Assembly: GCA_009392285.1 (NCBI GenBank)
Contig: VFGU01000012.1
Span: forward strand, 1 to 64,000
Reading direction: 5' to 3'
DNA: 64,000 nt
DNA from: SAR202 cluster bacterium
GTDB taxonomy: Bacteria; Chloroflexota; Dehalococcoidia; Lucifugimonadales; Lucifugimonadaceae
Below are positions 43,755-53,863 of the stretch, in pieces. The position numbers were made by a program, and so were the translations under genes. The first letter of the stretch is position 1; the number at the start of each line of letters is the position of its first letter. The notes under the pieces were generated by a model. The model made no database searches, was not told the DNA's origin, and worked only from the letters and a program-made list of their open reading frames with translations.

Positions 43755-44729
43755 TTGAAAAATATTATGTATGTAGAAGCCCTCAATGAAGCCATTTTTG
43801 AAGAAATGGAAAGAGATGGTTCGGTTTACTATATGGGCGAAGATGTAAGAGCTTCAATTTATGGGGCTTCAAAAGGACTTTTTGCTGCATATGGAGAAAA
43901 CAGGGTTCTAGATACTCCTTTATCGGAAAATGGTTTTATTGGCGCAGCAGTAGGCTCAAGTTTAGTTGGGATGAGACCAATTGTAGAAACTTTAACTAGT
44001 TTTATGTGGGTTGCAATGGACCAATTAATCAGCCAGTTGGCGAAAATGAAGTACATGTTTGGAGGCCAAGCATCCTTGCCTGTAACAATTAGAGCAGTAA
44101 TGTATTATAACGGTGGAGCTGCAGCCCACCATTCTGACAGAAGTTACCCAATGTTTATGAACATGCCTGGAATAAAAGTAATTGTGCCCACTTTTCCTGA
44201 AGATGCAAAAGGCTTAATGAAAACTGCTGTAAGAGACAATGACCCTTGTATTATTTTTGAAGATGGAAATCTTGGAGGAATAAAGGGAGACGTTCCAGAT
44301 GATAAGGATGAAGAGTTTTTAATCCCGTTCGGAAAAGGTAAATTATTGAGGGAAGGAACAGATTGTACTGTTGTTGGAATAGCTGGAGGAAATATTCATG
44401 CAATAAATGCTGCAGAAAAACTGGAAAAAGATGGTATATCTGTTGAGGTAATAGATCCAAGAACACTTGTCCCGCTAGATAAAGAAATAATTTTAAAATC
44501 TGTAGAAAAAACTGGAAGATTAGTTGTTGTAGATCCGGCTCATAAAGTCTGTAGTGCTGCCAGCGAAATAATTTCAGTTGTTACTGAACAAGGTTTCTGG
44601 AACTTACAAGCTCCGCCGGCTAAAGTTGCAGCCGAACAAGTTCATATACCTTTTACTCAAGCTTTAGAGCCACTTATATTTCCAACAGAAGAAAAAATAA
44701 TGAATGCCGTGAAAGGCACTCTTGAATAG
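43755..44729 (+). CDS. acoB: 2-oxoacid/acetoin dehydrogenase E1 beta subunit
   Basis: transketolase-like AEQVHIPFTQALEPLIFPTEEKI; TTG start or ATG 12 nt downstream. Confidence 0.85.
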   Translation: MKNIMYVEALNEAIFEEMERDGSVYYMGEDVRASIYGASKGLFAAYGENRVLDTPLSENGFIGAAVGSSLVGMRPIVETLTSFMWVAMDQLISQLAKMKYMFGGQASLPVTIRAVMYYNGGAAAHHSDRSYPMFMNMPGIKVIVPTFPEDAKGLMKTAVRDNDPCIIFEDGNLGGIKGDVPDDKDEEFLIPFGKGKLLREGTDCTVVGIAGGNIHAINAAEKLEKDGISVEVIDPRTLVPLDKEIILKSVEKTGRLVVVDPAHKVCSAASEIISVVTEQGFWNLQAPPAKVAAEQVHIPFTQALEPLIFPTEEKIMNAVKGTLE

Positions 44730-44737
44730 AGGTACTC

Positions 44738-45886
44738 ATGGCTACTAATGTATATCTTCCACAATGGGGCATGGGCATGAATGATGCAACAATTATAAAG
44801 TGGCTGATAAAAGAAGGTGACCTAGTTAAAAAGGGCGATCAATTAGTAGAAGTAGAATCATCTAAGGTTAATGCAGAGATAGAAAGCCCAGAATCTGGAA
44901 CAATCGGTAAAATATTCTATGAAGAAGGCCAAGTAGCAAAGGTTGGAGAAATTTTAGCAATCATTCTTGGCGAAGGTGAGTCTTTGCCACAAGAAGCAAA
45001 TACTGAATCTGCCAAACAAGAAATTTCTGAAACTAGTGAACCAAAAGCAACAAAAAAAGTAAAAGTATCTGTTCAAATCACACCTATAGCAAGAAAGTTA
45101 GCAAAAGAATTAAATTTGGACATATCTTTAATTAAAGGGACTGGCCCAAATGGAAGAATAGTAGATAGTGATGTTAGAAGTTTTAATTTAGATACCAATA
45201 AGTCTTCAGAGGCATCTGCAAGCGTTTCTGGAATAAGAAAAGTAATAGCTACAAGAATGGCCCAAAGCAATGAGATTCCTGCAGTTACATTGGTGTCAAA
45301 AGTTGTATTAGACAAATTTAATAACTATCAAAAAACCCTAGTTACTGAATGGAGGAAAGATAAAATCAGGCCAACATCTCAGGATTTATTAATAAAGTGT
45401 CTAAGTAATGCAATTGAGAAACACCCTATATTTAACTCTCATTATGTTAATGATGAAATAAAAACTTTTAAAGAGATAAATATAGGTTATGCTTTTGCCT
45501 CAAAACAAGGCTTAGTGGTTCCTGTAATAAGAAATACAGAAAAGAAACCAATAATTGAAATAGCGAAGAAGATTAGGGAGTATTCAAAAATAGAGAAAAC
45601 TGGATTTAAGCCTGAACATTTTAGCAACGGAACATTTTCAATTACAAATCTTTCTTCCACAGTAGTTGATTATTTTGATCCTTTAATTAACCCCCCTCAA
45701 GTAGGAATTTTAGGAATAGGGAGGGCCTCAAACGAGCCATTTGTTGAGCAAGGAAAATTGAAAGAAAGAAAAATTACGTACATTAGCCTTACCTTTGATC
45801 ATAGAGTTGTGGATGGTTACCCTGCCGCAAAGTTTTTAGAAGAAATAATAAAAAATATTATGGAACCTTCCAACATTGATGGATAG
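44738..45886 (+). CDS. acoC: dihydrolipoamide acyltransferase E2
   Basis: lipoyl domain VEVESSKVNAEIESPESG; PSBD PIARKLAKELNLDI; catalytic DHRVVDGYPA. Confidence 0.88.
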   Translation: MATNVYLPQWGMGMNDATIIKWLIKEGDLVKKGDQLVEVESSKVNAEIESPESGTIGKIFYEEGQVAKVGEILAIILGEGESLPQEANTESAKQEISETSEPKATKKVKVSVQITPIARKLAKELNLDISLIKGTGPNGRIVDSDVRSFNLDTNKSSEASASVSGIRKVIATRMAQSNEIPAVTLVSKVVLDKFNNYQKTLVTEWRKDKIRPTSQDLLIKCLSNAIEKHPIFNSHYVNDEIKTFKEINIGYAFASKQGLVVPVIRNTEKKPIIEIAKKIREYSKIEKTGFKPEHFSNGTFSITNLSSTVVDYFDPLINPPQVGILGIGRASNEPFVEQGKLKERKITYISLTFDHRVVDGYPAAKFLEEIIKNIMEPSNIDG

Positions 45887-46862
45887 TAAAGACAGAGATT
45901 TTTCATCTGTAGGAATAATTGCAAATCCTTTGTCCGGAAAAGATATAAGAAGGTTGGTTGCAAGCGCCTCAGTGGTATCGACACATATGAAATCCAATGA
46001 GATTTTAAAATTATATGCTGGGCTGGTTGCCTATGGGATTAAGAAAGTTTATGTTATGCCTGATTATAGTGACATTTCTAGGCGAGCAAGAGAACAATAT
46101 TCAGAAAAAATTGAAACAATTTTAATAAATACAAATATATTAGATGCAGAAGAAACTACAATTAGAGCCGCCAAAAAAATGGAAGCAAATAAAGTAGGGT
46201 GCATAATTGTTTTTGGTGGTGACGGAACATGCAGATTGGTTTCAAAGCACATAAATACAACCCCTATTCTCCCAGTTTCAACTGGAACTAATAATTTATT
46301 TCCTTTGAATTTAGAAGGGACGGTTGTTGGGATTGCGGCAGCAAAATTTTGCTTATTAAAAAATATTAAAAAATATTGCACAAGAGAAAAAAAATTAGAG
46401 ATTTATGATGGCAATAATTTAATTGATTCATCTTTGGTGGATGTTGTTATTACTAAAACCCCATATATTGGCTCTAGAGCAATTTGGGACATAAAAAATA
46501 TTGACGAACTCTTTATAGCTAAAATTAGTCATGAAGGAATAGGCTTTTCTTCAATTGGCTATTCTTTATTAAAAAAGGATTTAGATTTTAATAAAGGCAT
46601 TCATATTACATTGGGTGAAAACGACTATAATAACCCTCAAAAAATAATGTCAGCAATAGCTCCTGGAAAAATTGAAGAAATAGAAATTCAAGGCTGGAAA
46701 GAATTTGATAATAATAATGAAATTGCTGTTAAATTATCTTCAGGGACAGTAGCATTAGACGGGGAGAGAACCATAGAATTTAGTTCTTCTCAAAAGATAA
46801 GTGTTAAATTAAATATAGAGGGCCCTTATTGCCTAAAAGTAAAGGAAATATTATCAACTTAG
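45876..46862 (+). CDS. acoX: AcoX-like ATP-NAD kinase family protein
   Basis: IIANPLSGKDIRRLVA, VFGGDGTCRLV, PVSTGTNNLFP; downstream of E1/E2 genes as in aco loci. Confidence 0.78.
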   Translation: MMDSKDRDFSSVGIIANPLSGKDIRRLVASASVVSTHMKSNEILKLYAGLVAYGIKKVYVMPDYSDISRRAREQYSEKIETILINTNILDAEETTIRAAKKMEANKVGCIIVFGGDGTCRLVSKHINTTPILPVSTGTNNLFPLNLEGTVVGIAAAKFCLLKNIKKYCTREKKLEIYDGNNLIDSSLVDVVITKTPYIGSRAIWDIKNIDELFIAKISHEGIGFSSIGYSLLKKDLDFNKGIHITLGENDYNNPQKIMSAIAPGKIEEIEIQGWKEFDNNNEIAVKLSSGTVALDGERTIEFSSSQKISVKLNIEGPYCLKVKEILST

Positions 46863-47653
46863 AATCAAAAATTTGTATACAAGCAGTTGAAAAGGCCGGA
46901 AAGAAATTAAAAAATTTTCAAGAGAATAATATTATTTCTGGCATCAAAAAATGGAATAAGCATGAGGCAGGTTTGGTAACCGAAGCAGATTTGCTATCAG
47001 AAAAAATTATATTGGAAACAATAAAATCTCAATCTTCATTCCCTATACTTTCAGAAGAGGCTTCAGAAGAATTTTCTTTTTCTAAAGATAATGAAAATTT
47101 TTGGGCTGTAGATCCGCTTTGTGGCACAGTCCCTTTTAGCAATTCTATGGAAACCTGGGGTTTAACTGTATCTTTCTTTTCGTCTGACAATTCTTCAGTT
47201 GGAGCAATTATGTGCCCTTCTTCAGACGAAATTATCTATTGCGATGAAAAAAAAGTATATAAGAATGGTGCTATTTTTAACCCAAAATCTCATTTTCCTG
47301 AAATTGAAGACATGACAGTATGTTTGGAAATAGAATCGGGCAGAAATTGGGTAGACTTATTTAAAGATAAGCTAGACTGGGTGAGGAATTTCTCCTATGT
47401 GAATTCTTTTGCTTCTGCGGTTTACCCTGGCTCCCAGATAATTCAAGGAAATCTCCCCATTATGGCTATTTATAAAATTTCTATTGAACATGTTGGAGCA
47501 TTAATGGCAATCGGTGATAAGTTGGGGATCAAATCAACTGATCTTGAAGGAAATGATTTAAGTGTGAATGATTTTAAAAATAAAATTCCCGAGTGGTTCT
47601 TGTATGGATGGCCTTATGCTCATAGCAAATTAATGGATAAAATAGGAAAATAA
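46829..47653 (+). CDS. inositol monophosphatase-family protein with altered catalytic motif
   Basis: ILSEEASEEF, WAVDPLCGTVPFSNSMETWGLTVS (DPLDGT altered to DPLCGT). Confidence 0.75.
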   Translation: MPKSKGNIINLESKICIQAVEKAGKKLKNFQENNIISGIKKWNKHEAGLVTEADLLSEKIILETIKSQSSFPILSEEASEEFSFSKDNENFWAVDPLCGTVPFSNSMETWGLTVSFFSSDNSSVGAIMCPSSDEIIYCDEKKVYKNGAIFNPKSHFPEIEDMTVCLEIESGRNWVDLFKDKLDWVRNFSYVNSFASAVYPGSQIIQGNLPIMAIYKISIEHVGALMAIGDKLGIKSTDLEGNDLSVNDFKNKIPEWFLYGWPYAHSKLMDKIGK

Positions 47654-47672
47654 GATAAAAGAGAGGAAACAA

Positions 47673-48062
47673 ATGTACAAGATTAATCACATACATATTA
47701 AAAGTAATGACCCTGAGACTGATGCTAATTGGTTTGTTAAGGCATTTAATTTCAAGATAACGAGTGACGAGGTTCGTGCGGTCGGAGATAGATTTATTTC
47801 ATGTGAAAGTGAAGATGGATTGCGGGTGAATATTTCCGGTGAAAGAACAAATGAAAAATTAGGGCCCAGTGACTCTGACCCTCACTACGGGCTAGAGCAT
47901 TTTGGGTTTGACTCTTCTGATATAAATGCAGACATATCTAGGTTAGAGAGTATAGGGGCAGTTTTGGCTGAAGGACCTATTGAGCAACCAAATGGGATGC
48001 AGATAGCATTTATAAAGACTCCTGGCAATGTAAGACTTGAATTAATTCAGTGGCCGGACTAA
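47673..48062 (+). CDS. VOC/glyoxalase-family protein
   Basis: INHIHIKSNDPETDANWFVKAFNF ... YGLEHFGFDSSD ... GNVRLELIQWPD. Confidence 0.85.
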   Translation: MYKINHIHIKSNDPETDANWFVKAFNFKITSDEVRAVGDRFISCESEDGLRVNISGERTNEKLGPSDSDPHYGLEHFGFDSSDINADISRLESIGAVLAEGPIEQPNGMQIAFIKTPGNVRLELIQWPD

Positions 48063-49051
48063 TAAATTTCATTTATTGTCTGTAATAAGGCATTAATATA
48101 GCCATAACAGTAGGCAAAAGCTGTCATTTTAGGATCTTTAGCGTTGATTTGTGGAACGTGATCTGGCATTAACATGTATTGATAGTTTACTTCTTTGTAA
48201 ACCTTAATTGCTTCATACATATTTATAGACCCCTCGTCTGGAAAAACTTCAGTAAAACTCAACTTATTCCCCCTGATATTCCTGAAATGAACATTAAAAA
48301 TTTTGTTTTTCTTTCCGAAGTATCTGATCACATCAAAAATTTCTTCCCCGGGGTTTTCCATCATTTCTGTAATGGTGCCTTGGCAAAAATTTAAACCATG
48401 AAATTCATTCTCTTTTATCGAAATAAATTTTTTTAAACCATCAACAGTTCCTAAAACTCTTGTTACACCCTTAAATCCTGGAGGAGTATACGGATCATGA
48501 GGGTGACAAGCCAGCCGAACCTTATTTTCTTCTGCAACAGGCACAACTTTGTCCAAAAAATATTCTATTCTTTCCCAAAATACGTCTTCAGATACTTTTC
48601 CAGCAATTGTTTCTGGGGCATTTTTATCTGCACTGTCCCATCTGAATGTTGAAAGTTTAGCTCCCCCTCTCCCAAGTTCACTATCAGTTCTTGGTATTCC
48701 TATAATATTTAGGTTATATTTTACCGCTGGTATTTCTGCATCCGAACACATTTGAATCAATTCACAGATTCTTTCAATTTCTATATCTCTTTCCGGGCTT
48801 TTTCCAGTTAAAATATTATAAAATTCTCCGCTTTTTGCTCTTGTGTCTAGATCAGCAGAACTTAAAGGAAGTTGAACCATATCTAATGCAAGACCATAAG
48901 ACTCCACTTTTTCCTTATATTCTTTAAGGTTTGAAGAAGTCCAGTTTTGGTGGCTTATTTCAGGAAAACCATTTATATGATTTACCCCAAGTTGCTTGAA
49001 TGTTTCATAATCGGCGTCGGTTCTTGCAGCAAATTGGGTTCCCAAATACAT
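48059..49051 (-). CDS. mannonate dehydratase-like (UxuA) TIM-barrel protein
   Basis: RLACHPHDPYTPPGFKGVTRVLGTVDGLKKFISI, LNFCQGTITEM, KNKIFNVHFRNIRG. Confidence 0.85.
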   Translation of the reverse strand: MYLGTQFAARTDADYETFKQLGVNHINGFPEISHQNWTSSNLKEYKEKVESYGLALDMVQLPLSSADLDTRAKSGEFYNILTGKSPERDIEIERICELIQMCSDAEIPAVKYNLNIIGIPRTDSELGRGGAKLSTFRWDSADKNAPETIAGKVSEDVFWERIEYFLDKVVPVAEENKVRLACHPHDPYTPPGFKGVTRVLGTVDGLKKFISIKENEFHGLNFCQGTITEMMENPGEEIFDVIRYFGKKNKIFNVHFRNIRGNKLSFTEVFPDEGSINMYEAIKVYKEVNYQYMLMPDHVPQINAKDPKMTAFAYCYGYINALLQTINEIY

Positions 49052-50508
49052 TATGCAGACCTTTCAACATAAACAGTTTTAGACTGAGTGAAAAACTCTA
49101 CAGCAGCTTTTCCTTGCTCTCTTGCGCCTGACGAAGATTCTTTCATGCCCCCGAAAGGAACTTGAGGCTCTACGCCTGCTGTCTCTCCATTGATCTTTAC
49201 AATTCCTGCATTAATATTATTTGCAAATTCCATTGCTAAGTTTAGGTTTGATGTAAAAATTCCTGCGCTTAAACCATAGGATGTTTGGTTAGCTATTTTA
49301 ATTGCATCCTCATAATTTTGAGTATTTATTAACGCTAGAACAGGCCCAAAAATTTCTTCCGTAGCAATCATGGAGTTGGGGTCAACATCACTAAACAGAG
49401 TAGGTTCAACAAAGTTTCCGTTCTTAAAATCTCCATTGCTTAATATATTTCCACCAAACTTCAATTCACATCCTTCTGACTTAGCTTGATCAATTTTCTG
49501 TCCAATATTCGACAATGATTTTTTATCAATTACTGGAACAACTATGTTGCGAGGATCCATTCCATCTCCAACTTTCATTGATTCAATTTTGTTGGTTAGT
49601 ATTTTTGTAAACTCTTCTTTAATTTGGCTGCTAACAATCGCTCTTGAAGTTGCAGTACATTTTTGTCCAGAATATTTCATAGCGCCTGAAAGAGTTATTT
49701 CAGCAGCTTGCTCAAGATTTGCGTCAGGCATTATTATGACAGGATTTTTTCCTCCCATTTCGAGTTGATATTTCATACCATTTTTAGCACATTTAACAGC
49801 TACGCTTTGACCAACATATGTTGAGCCAGTAAAACTAAGAGCATTTGTATAAGGGTGATCAATTAAGGCATCTCCTAACTCTGAGCCAGACCCAGTCACT
49901 AAGTTGTATACGCCCTCTGGCAGGCCAACAGCCTCCCACATTGCTGCAATCATAGAGCCCAAAAGAGGAGTAGAAGAAGCGGGTTTGTGTACAATTGTGT
50001 TTCCAAATACCAAAGCCGGTGCCATCTTCCAAATAGGAATAGCCAATGGAAAATTCCAAGGTGTGATAAGCCCAACTACACCTAAAGGAACCCTTGTTGT
50101 ATATAGCAAAATATTTGCATTAACTGATGGCACAACGTCTCCAACAGGATCAGAGCCTTGAGCAGCATAATATCTTAAAAGTGCTACTGACCTTCCTACT
50201 TCACCTTGGGCCTCTGCGATAGATTTGCCGCATTCTTTTGTTATGGCTTCAGCATATCTATCCGCATTTTCTTCAAGCCATGATGAGGCTTTATAAAGAA
50301 AATCACCTCTTTGTATTTGAGACATTTTGCCCCACGAATTAAAACTATCATAGGCGCTATTGATTGCTAAATTGGCGTCTTGTGCGCCTGAACTGGCAAA
50401 TTTGCCAAGCACCTCTTTCTCATTTGCGGGATTAGTGCTTTCAAAATATTTTTCAGTTGTTGGATCAACCCATTTGTTGTTTATAAAATTTTTGAATTCT
50501 TCAGTCAT
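49051..50508 (-). CDS. NAD(P)-dependent aldehyde dehydrogenase
   Basis: LITPWNFPLAIPIWKMAPAL, QLEMGGKNPVIIMPDA, SGQKCTATSRAIV. Confidence 0.95.
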   Translation of the reverse strand: MTEEFKNFINNKWVDPTTEKYFESTNPANEKEVLGKFASSGAQDANLAINSAYDSFNSWGKMSQIQRGDFLYKASSWLEENADRYAEAITKECGKSIAEAQGEVGRSVALLRYYAAQGSDPVGDVVPSVNANILLYTTRVPLGVVGLITPWNFPLAIPIWKMAPALVFGNTIVHKPASSTPLLGSMIAAMWEAVGLPEGVYNLVTGSGSELGDALIDHPYTNALSFTGSTYVGQSVAVKCAKNGMKYQLEMGGKNPVIIMPDANLEQAAEITLSGAMKYSGQKCTATSRAIVSSQIKEEFTKILTNKIESMKVGDGMDPRNIVVPVIDKKSLSNIGQKIDQAKSEGCELKFGGNILSNGDFKNGNFVEPTLFSDVDPNSMIATEEIFGPVLALINTQNYEDAIKIANQTSYGLSAGIFTSNLNLAMEFANNINAGIVKINGETAGVEPQVPFGGMKESSSGAREQGKAAVEFFTQSKTVYVERSA

Positions 50509-50509
50509 G

Positions 50510-51118
50510 TTACTTCCAAATTGTTTTTTTTAAGTGATTTGTTCTTGATTTTTTTATAATAACAGATTTATTTTCTATGTAACCCATATATAAACACCCA
50601 GCGATTATTGATGAGTCAGGAACTTCTAGTATCTTTTTTAATCCTTTTACTTTTATTGGCTTTCCAGTAGACCAGCCTATACCTACGCCCACAGCCCAGG
50701 AATATAGCGCCATATTTTGAATTGCAATGCTAGTTGATGAATAATTTTCTAAAGTCTCTTCTTCATTTTTTCCTGCTGAAGAGCAAACATACATAATTAC
50801 AGGGCATGATTCAAATTCTGCTCTAGCTTTATCTGCAATTTTTTGAACAGTTTTAGAATTATTATTACTAGAATTCTCTTTTATGTATTTCTCAATCTTT
50901 TTAGAAATTGAAAGCCTTTTTTCTGAGTTTTTTTGAATAATTATAAATTTCCATGGTTCTGTCATTCTGTGATTAGGTGCCCATATTCCCATTTCAATAA
51001 TTTTTGATATAACTTTTTTTGGAATAGTTTTATTCTTAAATGCTCTTACATTTCTTCTTTCTTTAATAATCTTTTCTATAATTTCATTGCTTTTCATAGT
51101 TACAAGCCCTTTTTTCAA
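50510..51118 (-). CDS. nitroreductase-family protein
   Basis: ERRNVRAFKNKTIPKKVISKIIEMGIWAPNHRMTEPWKFIII. Confidence 0.85.
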   Translation of the reverse strand: MKKGLVTMKSNEIIEKIIKERRNVRAFKNKTIPKKVISKIIEMGIWAPNHRMTEPWKFIIIQKNSEKRLSISKKIEKYIKENSSNNNSKTVQKIADKARAEFESCPVIMYVCSSAGKNEEETLENYSSTSIAIQNMALYSWAVGVGIGWSTGKPIKVKGLKKILEVPDSSIIAGCLYMGYIENKSVIIKKSRTNHLKKTIWK

Positions 51119-51121
51119 TTA

Positions 51122-52813
51122 ATGAAGTATATAATTAGCTATATACTTTTAAAGGATGCAATGAAACATAATTTACCACATGGAGATAATTACGGCTCAA
51201 TAAATACTAATATGGTCGGATTTAATGCAGCCGTTGTAACAAATCATTGGATGGCTTCTGCTGTGGGGAGAGACATTTTAATGAAAGGTGGAAATGCATT
51301 CGATGCAGCATGTGCAATTAGTTTTATGCTTGGAGTTGTAGAGCCGCAAATGTCTGGCATTGGAGGTGATGGCTTTATTATGATGTATGACTCAAAGAAA
51401 GATAAAGTCAATGTAATAAATGCTACAGGACCAGCCCCAGAATTTTCATATAAAATTGGCGATAGCATTCCTATAAAAGGAATTCAGGCAGCATCAGTCC
51501 CAGGAATAGTAAGTGGTGTTATAAAAATGCATAAATTAAAAGGTTCTTTGAGTCTCCAAGAGTGCCTTGCTCCTGCCGTAGAGGCTGCATCTAATGGTGT
51601 TGCTTTAAGCCAAGATCAGTCAACATCACTAAAGTCAGACTCTAAAGCCGAAAATTTTCAAAGTTCTTTGAAGATTTGGGGAGATAAGAAAAAAGGTTTA
51701 AAAAATTTTGGAGACAGAGTAATTAACAAAGATTTAGCAGAAACATTAAAATTAATTTCTATTGAAGGAGAAGATGCTTTTTATAGAGGCAAAATCGCTG
51801 ACAAAATTGTAAAAATTTCAGATGAAAATGATGGATTATTTTCAATAAATGATTTCAAAAATTTTGAAGCAGAAATTCAAGAGCCTATCAGCACTACATA
51901 TAGAGGTTATGATATTTTTGAGGCACCACCTAATTCTAGTGGAATAACATTACTTCAGCAATTAAACATCATTGAAAATTTTTCTCAAAAAGATTTGAGC
52001 CCATTCTCAAAATCTGCAATGCATCTGATGGTTGAAGCAAAGAGATTAGCCTTCTATGATCGAGAAAAGTATTTAGCTGACCCTAAATTCTTTGATGTTC
52101 CAGTTGATTTAATGCTTGATAAAAACTATGCCAAAGAATTATCAAATAAAATAAATATTAATGGGCCCAGAATAAGCAATGAAGAGTTGGCTATAAATTA
52201 TAAACCCGACAGAGTAGGAGATACAACCTATTTTTGTGTTGTTGATAAAGATGGCAATTCTGTGTCACAACTTCAAAGTATTCAAACCCAATGGGGATCT
52301 GGAATGGTAATTGATGGGACAGGAATTTTAATGAACAATAGAATGTCATATTGGCACCTTGATAAAAATCATATTAATTATTTAATTCCAGGAAAAAGAG
52401 TAAGGCATACTATGAATCCAGTGATGGTTTTCAAATCAAATGGCTCTGTAAATAAATTATGTCTTGTTAATGGTACTCCTGGAGCTGACACACAAGTACA
52501 AACAAATATGCAGATATTGTCCTCAATTATTGATCATAATTTCTTAGTTGGTGAGGCAGTAAGTATGCCAAGGTGGACTCATTTTCAAAATTTAACAGAA
52601 TCAACTATTCCTCATTCAACCTCAGAGTTCATAAGTTTAGAAAGCAGATTTGGTGATGAGATAGTTAAAAATATTGAAAGAATGGGGCACAAGATTAAAA
52701 TTGTTGGCCCTTGGGAGGGAAGTGGAAGTCAAGGGATGATAAGCATTTCAGAAAACGGATTGATTGGAGCTGCAGTTGATCCAAGAAGAGATGGTCAGGC
52801 ATTAGTGTGGTGA
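51122..52813 (+). CDS. ggt: gamma-glutamyltransferase family protein
   Basis: GGNAFDAACAISFMLGVVEPQMSGIGGDGFIMMYD; DTTYFCVVDKDGNSVS; true start probably ATG 51161. Confidence 0.88.
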   Translation: MKYIISYILLKDAMKHNLPHGDNYGSINTNMVGFNAAVVTNHWMASAVGRDILMKGGNAFDAACAISFMLGVVEPQMSGIGGDGFIMMYDSKKDKVNVINATGPAPEFSYKIGDSIPIKGIQAASVPGIVSGVIKMHKLKGSLSLQECLAPAVEAASNGVALSQDQSTSLKSDSKAENFQSSLKIWGDKKKGLKNFGDRVINKDLAETLKLISIEGEDAFYRGKIADKIVKISDENDGLFSINDFKNFEAEIQEPISTTYRGYDIFEAPPNSSGITLLQQLNIIENFSQKDLSPFSKSAMHLMVEAKRLAFYDREKYLADPKFFDVPVDLMLDKNYAKELSNKININGPRISNEELAINYKPDRVGDTTYFCVVDKDGNSVSQLQSIQTQWGSGMVIDGTGILMNNRMSYWHLDKNHINYLIPGKRVRHTMNPVMVFKSNGSVNKLCLVNGTPGADTQVQTNMQILSSIIDHNFLVGEAVSMPRWTHFQNLTESTIPHSTSEFISLESRFGDEIVKNIERMGHKIKIVGPWEGSGSQGMISISENGLIGAAVDPRRDGQALVW

Positions 52814-53829
52814 AGTTGTACTTGGTAACTATATTATTATTTTCACTGCTTGCTTTTAGCTGTGGGCCTAGTCAATCTGAGATTGAAGATACTATAGAAA
52901 GTAAATTTTTAAGTCTTATGGAATCTTTACCAACAGCCACACCCATCACAATACCTGATCCTTTACCAACAGCCACACCCATCACAATACCTGATCCTTT
53001 ACCAACAGCCACACCCATCACAATACCTGATCCTTTACCAACAGCCACACCCATCACAATACCTGATCCTTTACCAACAGCCACACCCATCACAATGATA
53101 GAACTTGAAGAAGATTTACGGAATTTGCTAAAAGAGCCATATGCTACCCCTGTAGCAAATTTAGCGAGCATTAATGATTTATATGAAGAATACAAAAAGT
53201 CTGTGGTTAAGATTGAGTACCAAGGCTCATCAGGAACAGGATGGGCTATTTCCAAAAATTATATTGTAACCAACGAACATGTGGTTACAGGGGCTAATTC
53301 TGTAGAGATATTTATACCTTCTGAAGATGGTAAAATAGTTAAAAAAGCCGGATTTGTAAAATCATGGGATGAAGATTCAGATCTTGCGTTTATTAAATCA
53401 GATAATCATGGGGCTGTTCCTTTAAAAACTAAGGAACTAACTTCTGAAGATGCTGGAATATCTGTAATTCAGATAGGATATTCAACTGGTGTTGTTAATT
53501 ATCCAGCCATTAGACAAGGTATCGTAGTTTCAGTATTCAATCAGATGGGCGCTTCAGGCCAATATGGCTCAGCTCAAAAATATCAAATTTTAGACGATAA
53601 AAATTATTCCGATGATCTTTTTCCAGTAGTAGTTGTAGACACGGGTGCTGACCCAGGTGATAGCGGTGGACCAATAATAGACTACGAGGGGAACGTAGTG
53701 GGCGTAATTTATGCACAAGTTCAATCGGTTGGAGGAAAAAGAGTTATAGGTCAACAACTTGCGGTTGGCATGAAAGAAGTAGATTCTTATTGGAAATCTT
53801 GCAAAGGTGCAGGAGGGGCTTGCGATTAG
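52807..53829 (+). CDS. lipoprotein trypsin-like serine protease (S1C-like)
   Basis: Lipobox LLAFSCG; catalytic TNEHVV, DSDLAFIK, DPGDSGGPII. Confidence 0.85.
   Translation: MVKLYLVTILLFSLLAFSCGPSQSEIEDTIESKFLSLMESLPTATPITIPDPLPTATPITIPDPLPTATPITIPDPLPTATPITIPDPLPTATPITMIELEEDLRNLLKEPYATPVANLASINDLYEEYKKSVVKIEYQGSSGTGWAISKNYIVTNEHVVTGANSVEIFIPSEDGKIVKKAGFVKSWDEDSDLAFIKSDNHGAVPLKTKELTSEDAGISVIQIGYSTGVVNYPAIRQGIVVSVFNQMGASGQYGSAQKYQILDDKNYSDDLFPVVVVDTGADPGDSGGPIIDYEGNVVGVIYAQVQSVGGKRVIGQQLAVGMKEVDSYWKSCKGAGGACD
52927..53095 (+). repeat. tandem repeat, 36-nt unit, 4 full + 1 partial
   Basis: ttaccaacagccacacccatcacaatacctgatcct x4, encodes (LPTATPITIPDP)n. Confidence 0.97.
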
Positions 53830-53863
53830 TATTTTTTTATTAAAGATCGTATAAAATGACTTT

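Noticed and set aside
52872-53255. Minus-strand ORF with GSGIVMGVAVGK repeats
   Set aside because: Antisense readout of the 36-nt tandem repeat in the protease gene; not an independent repeat protein.
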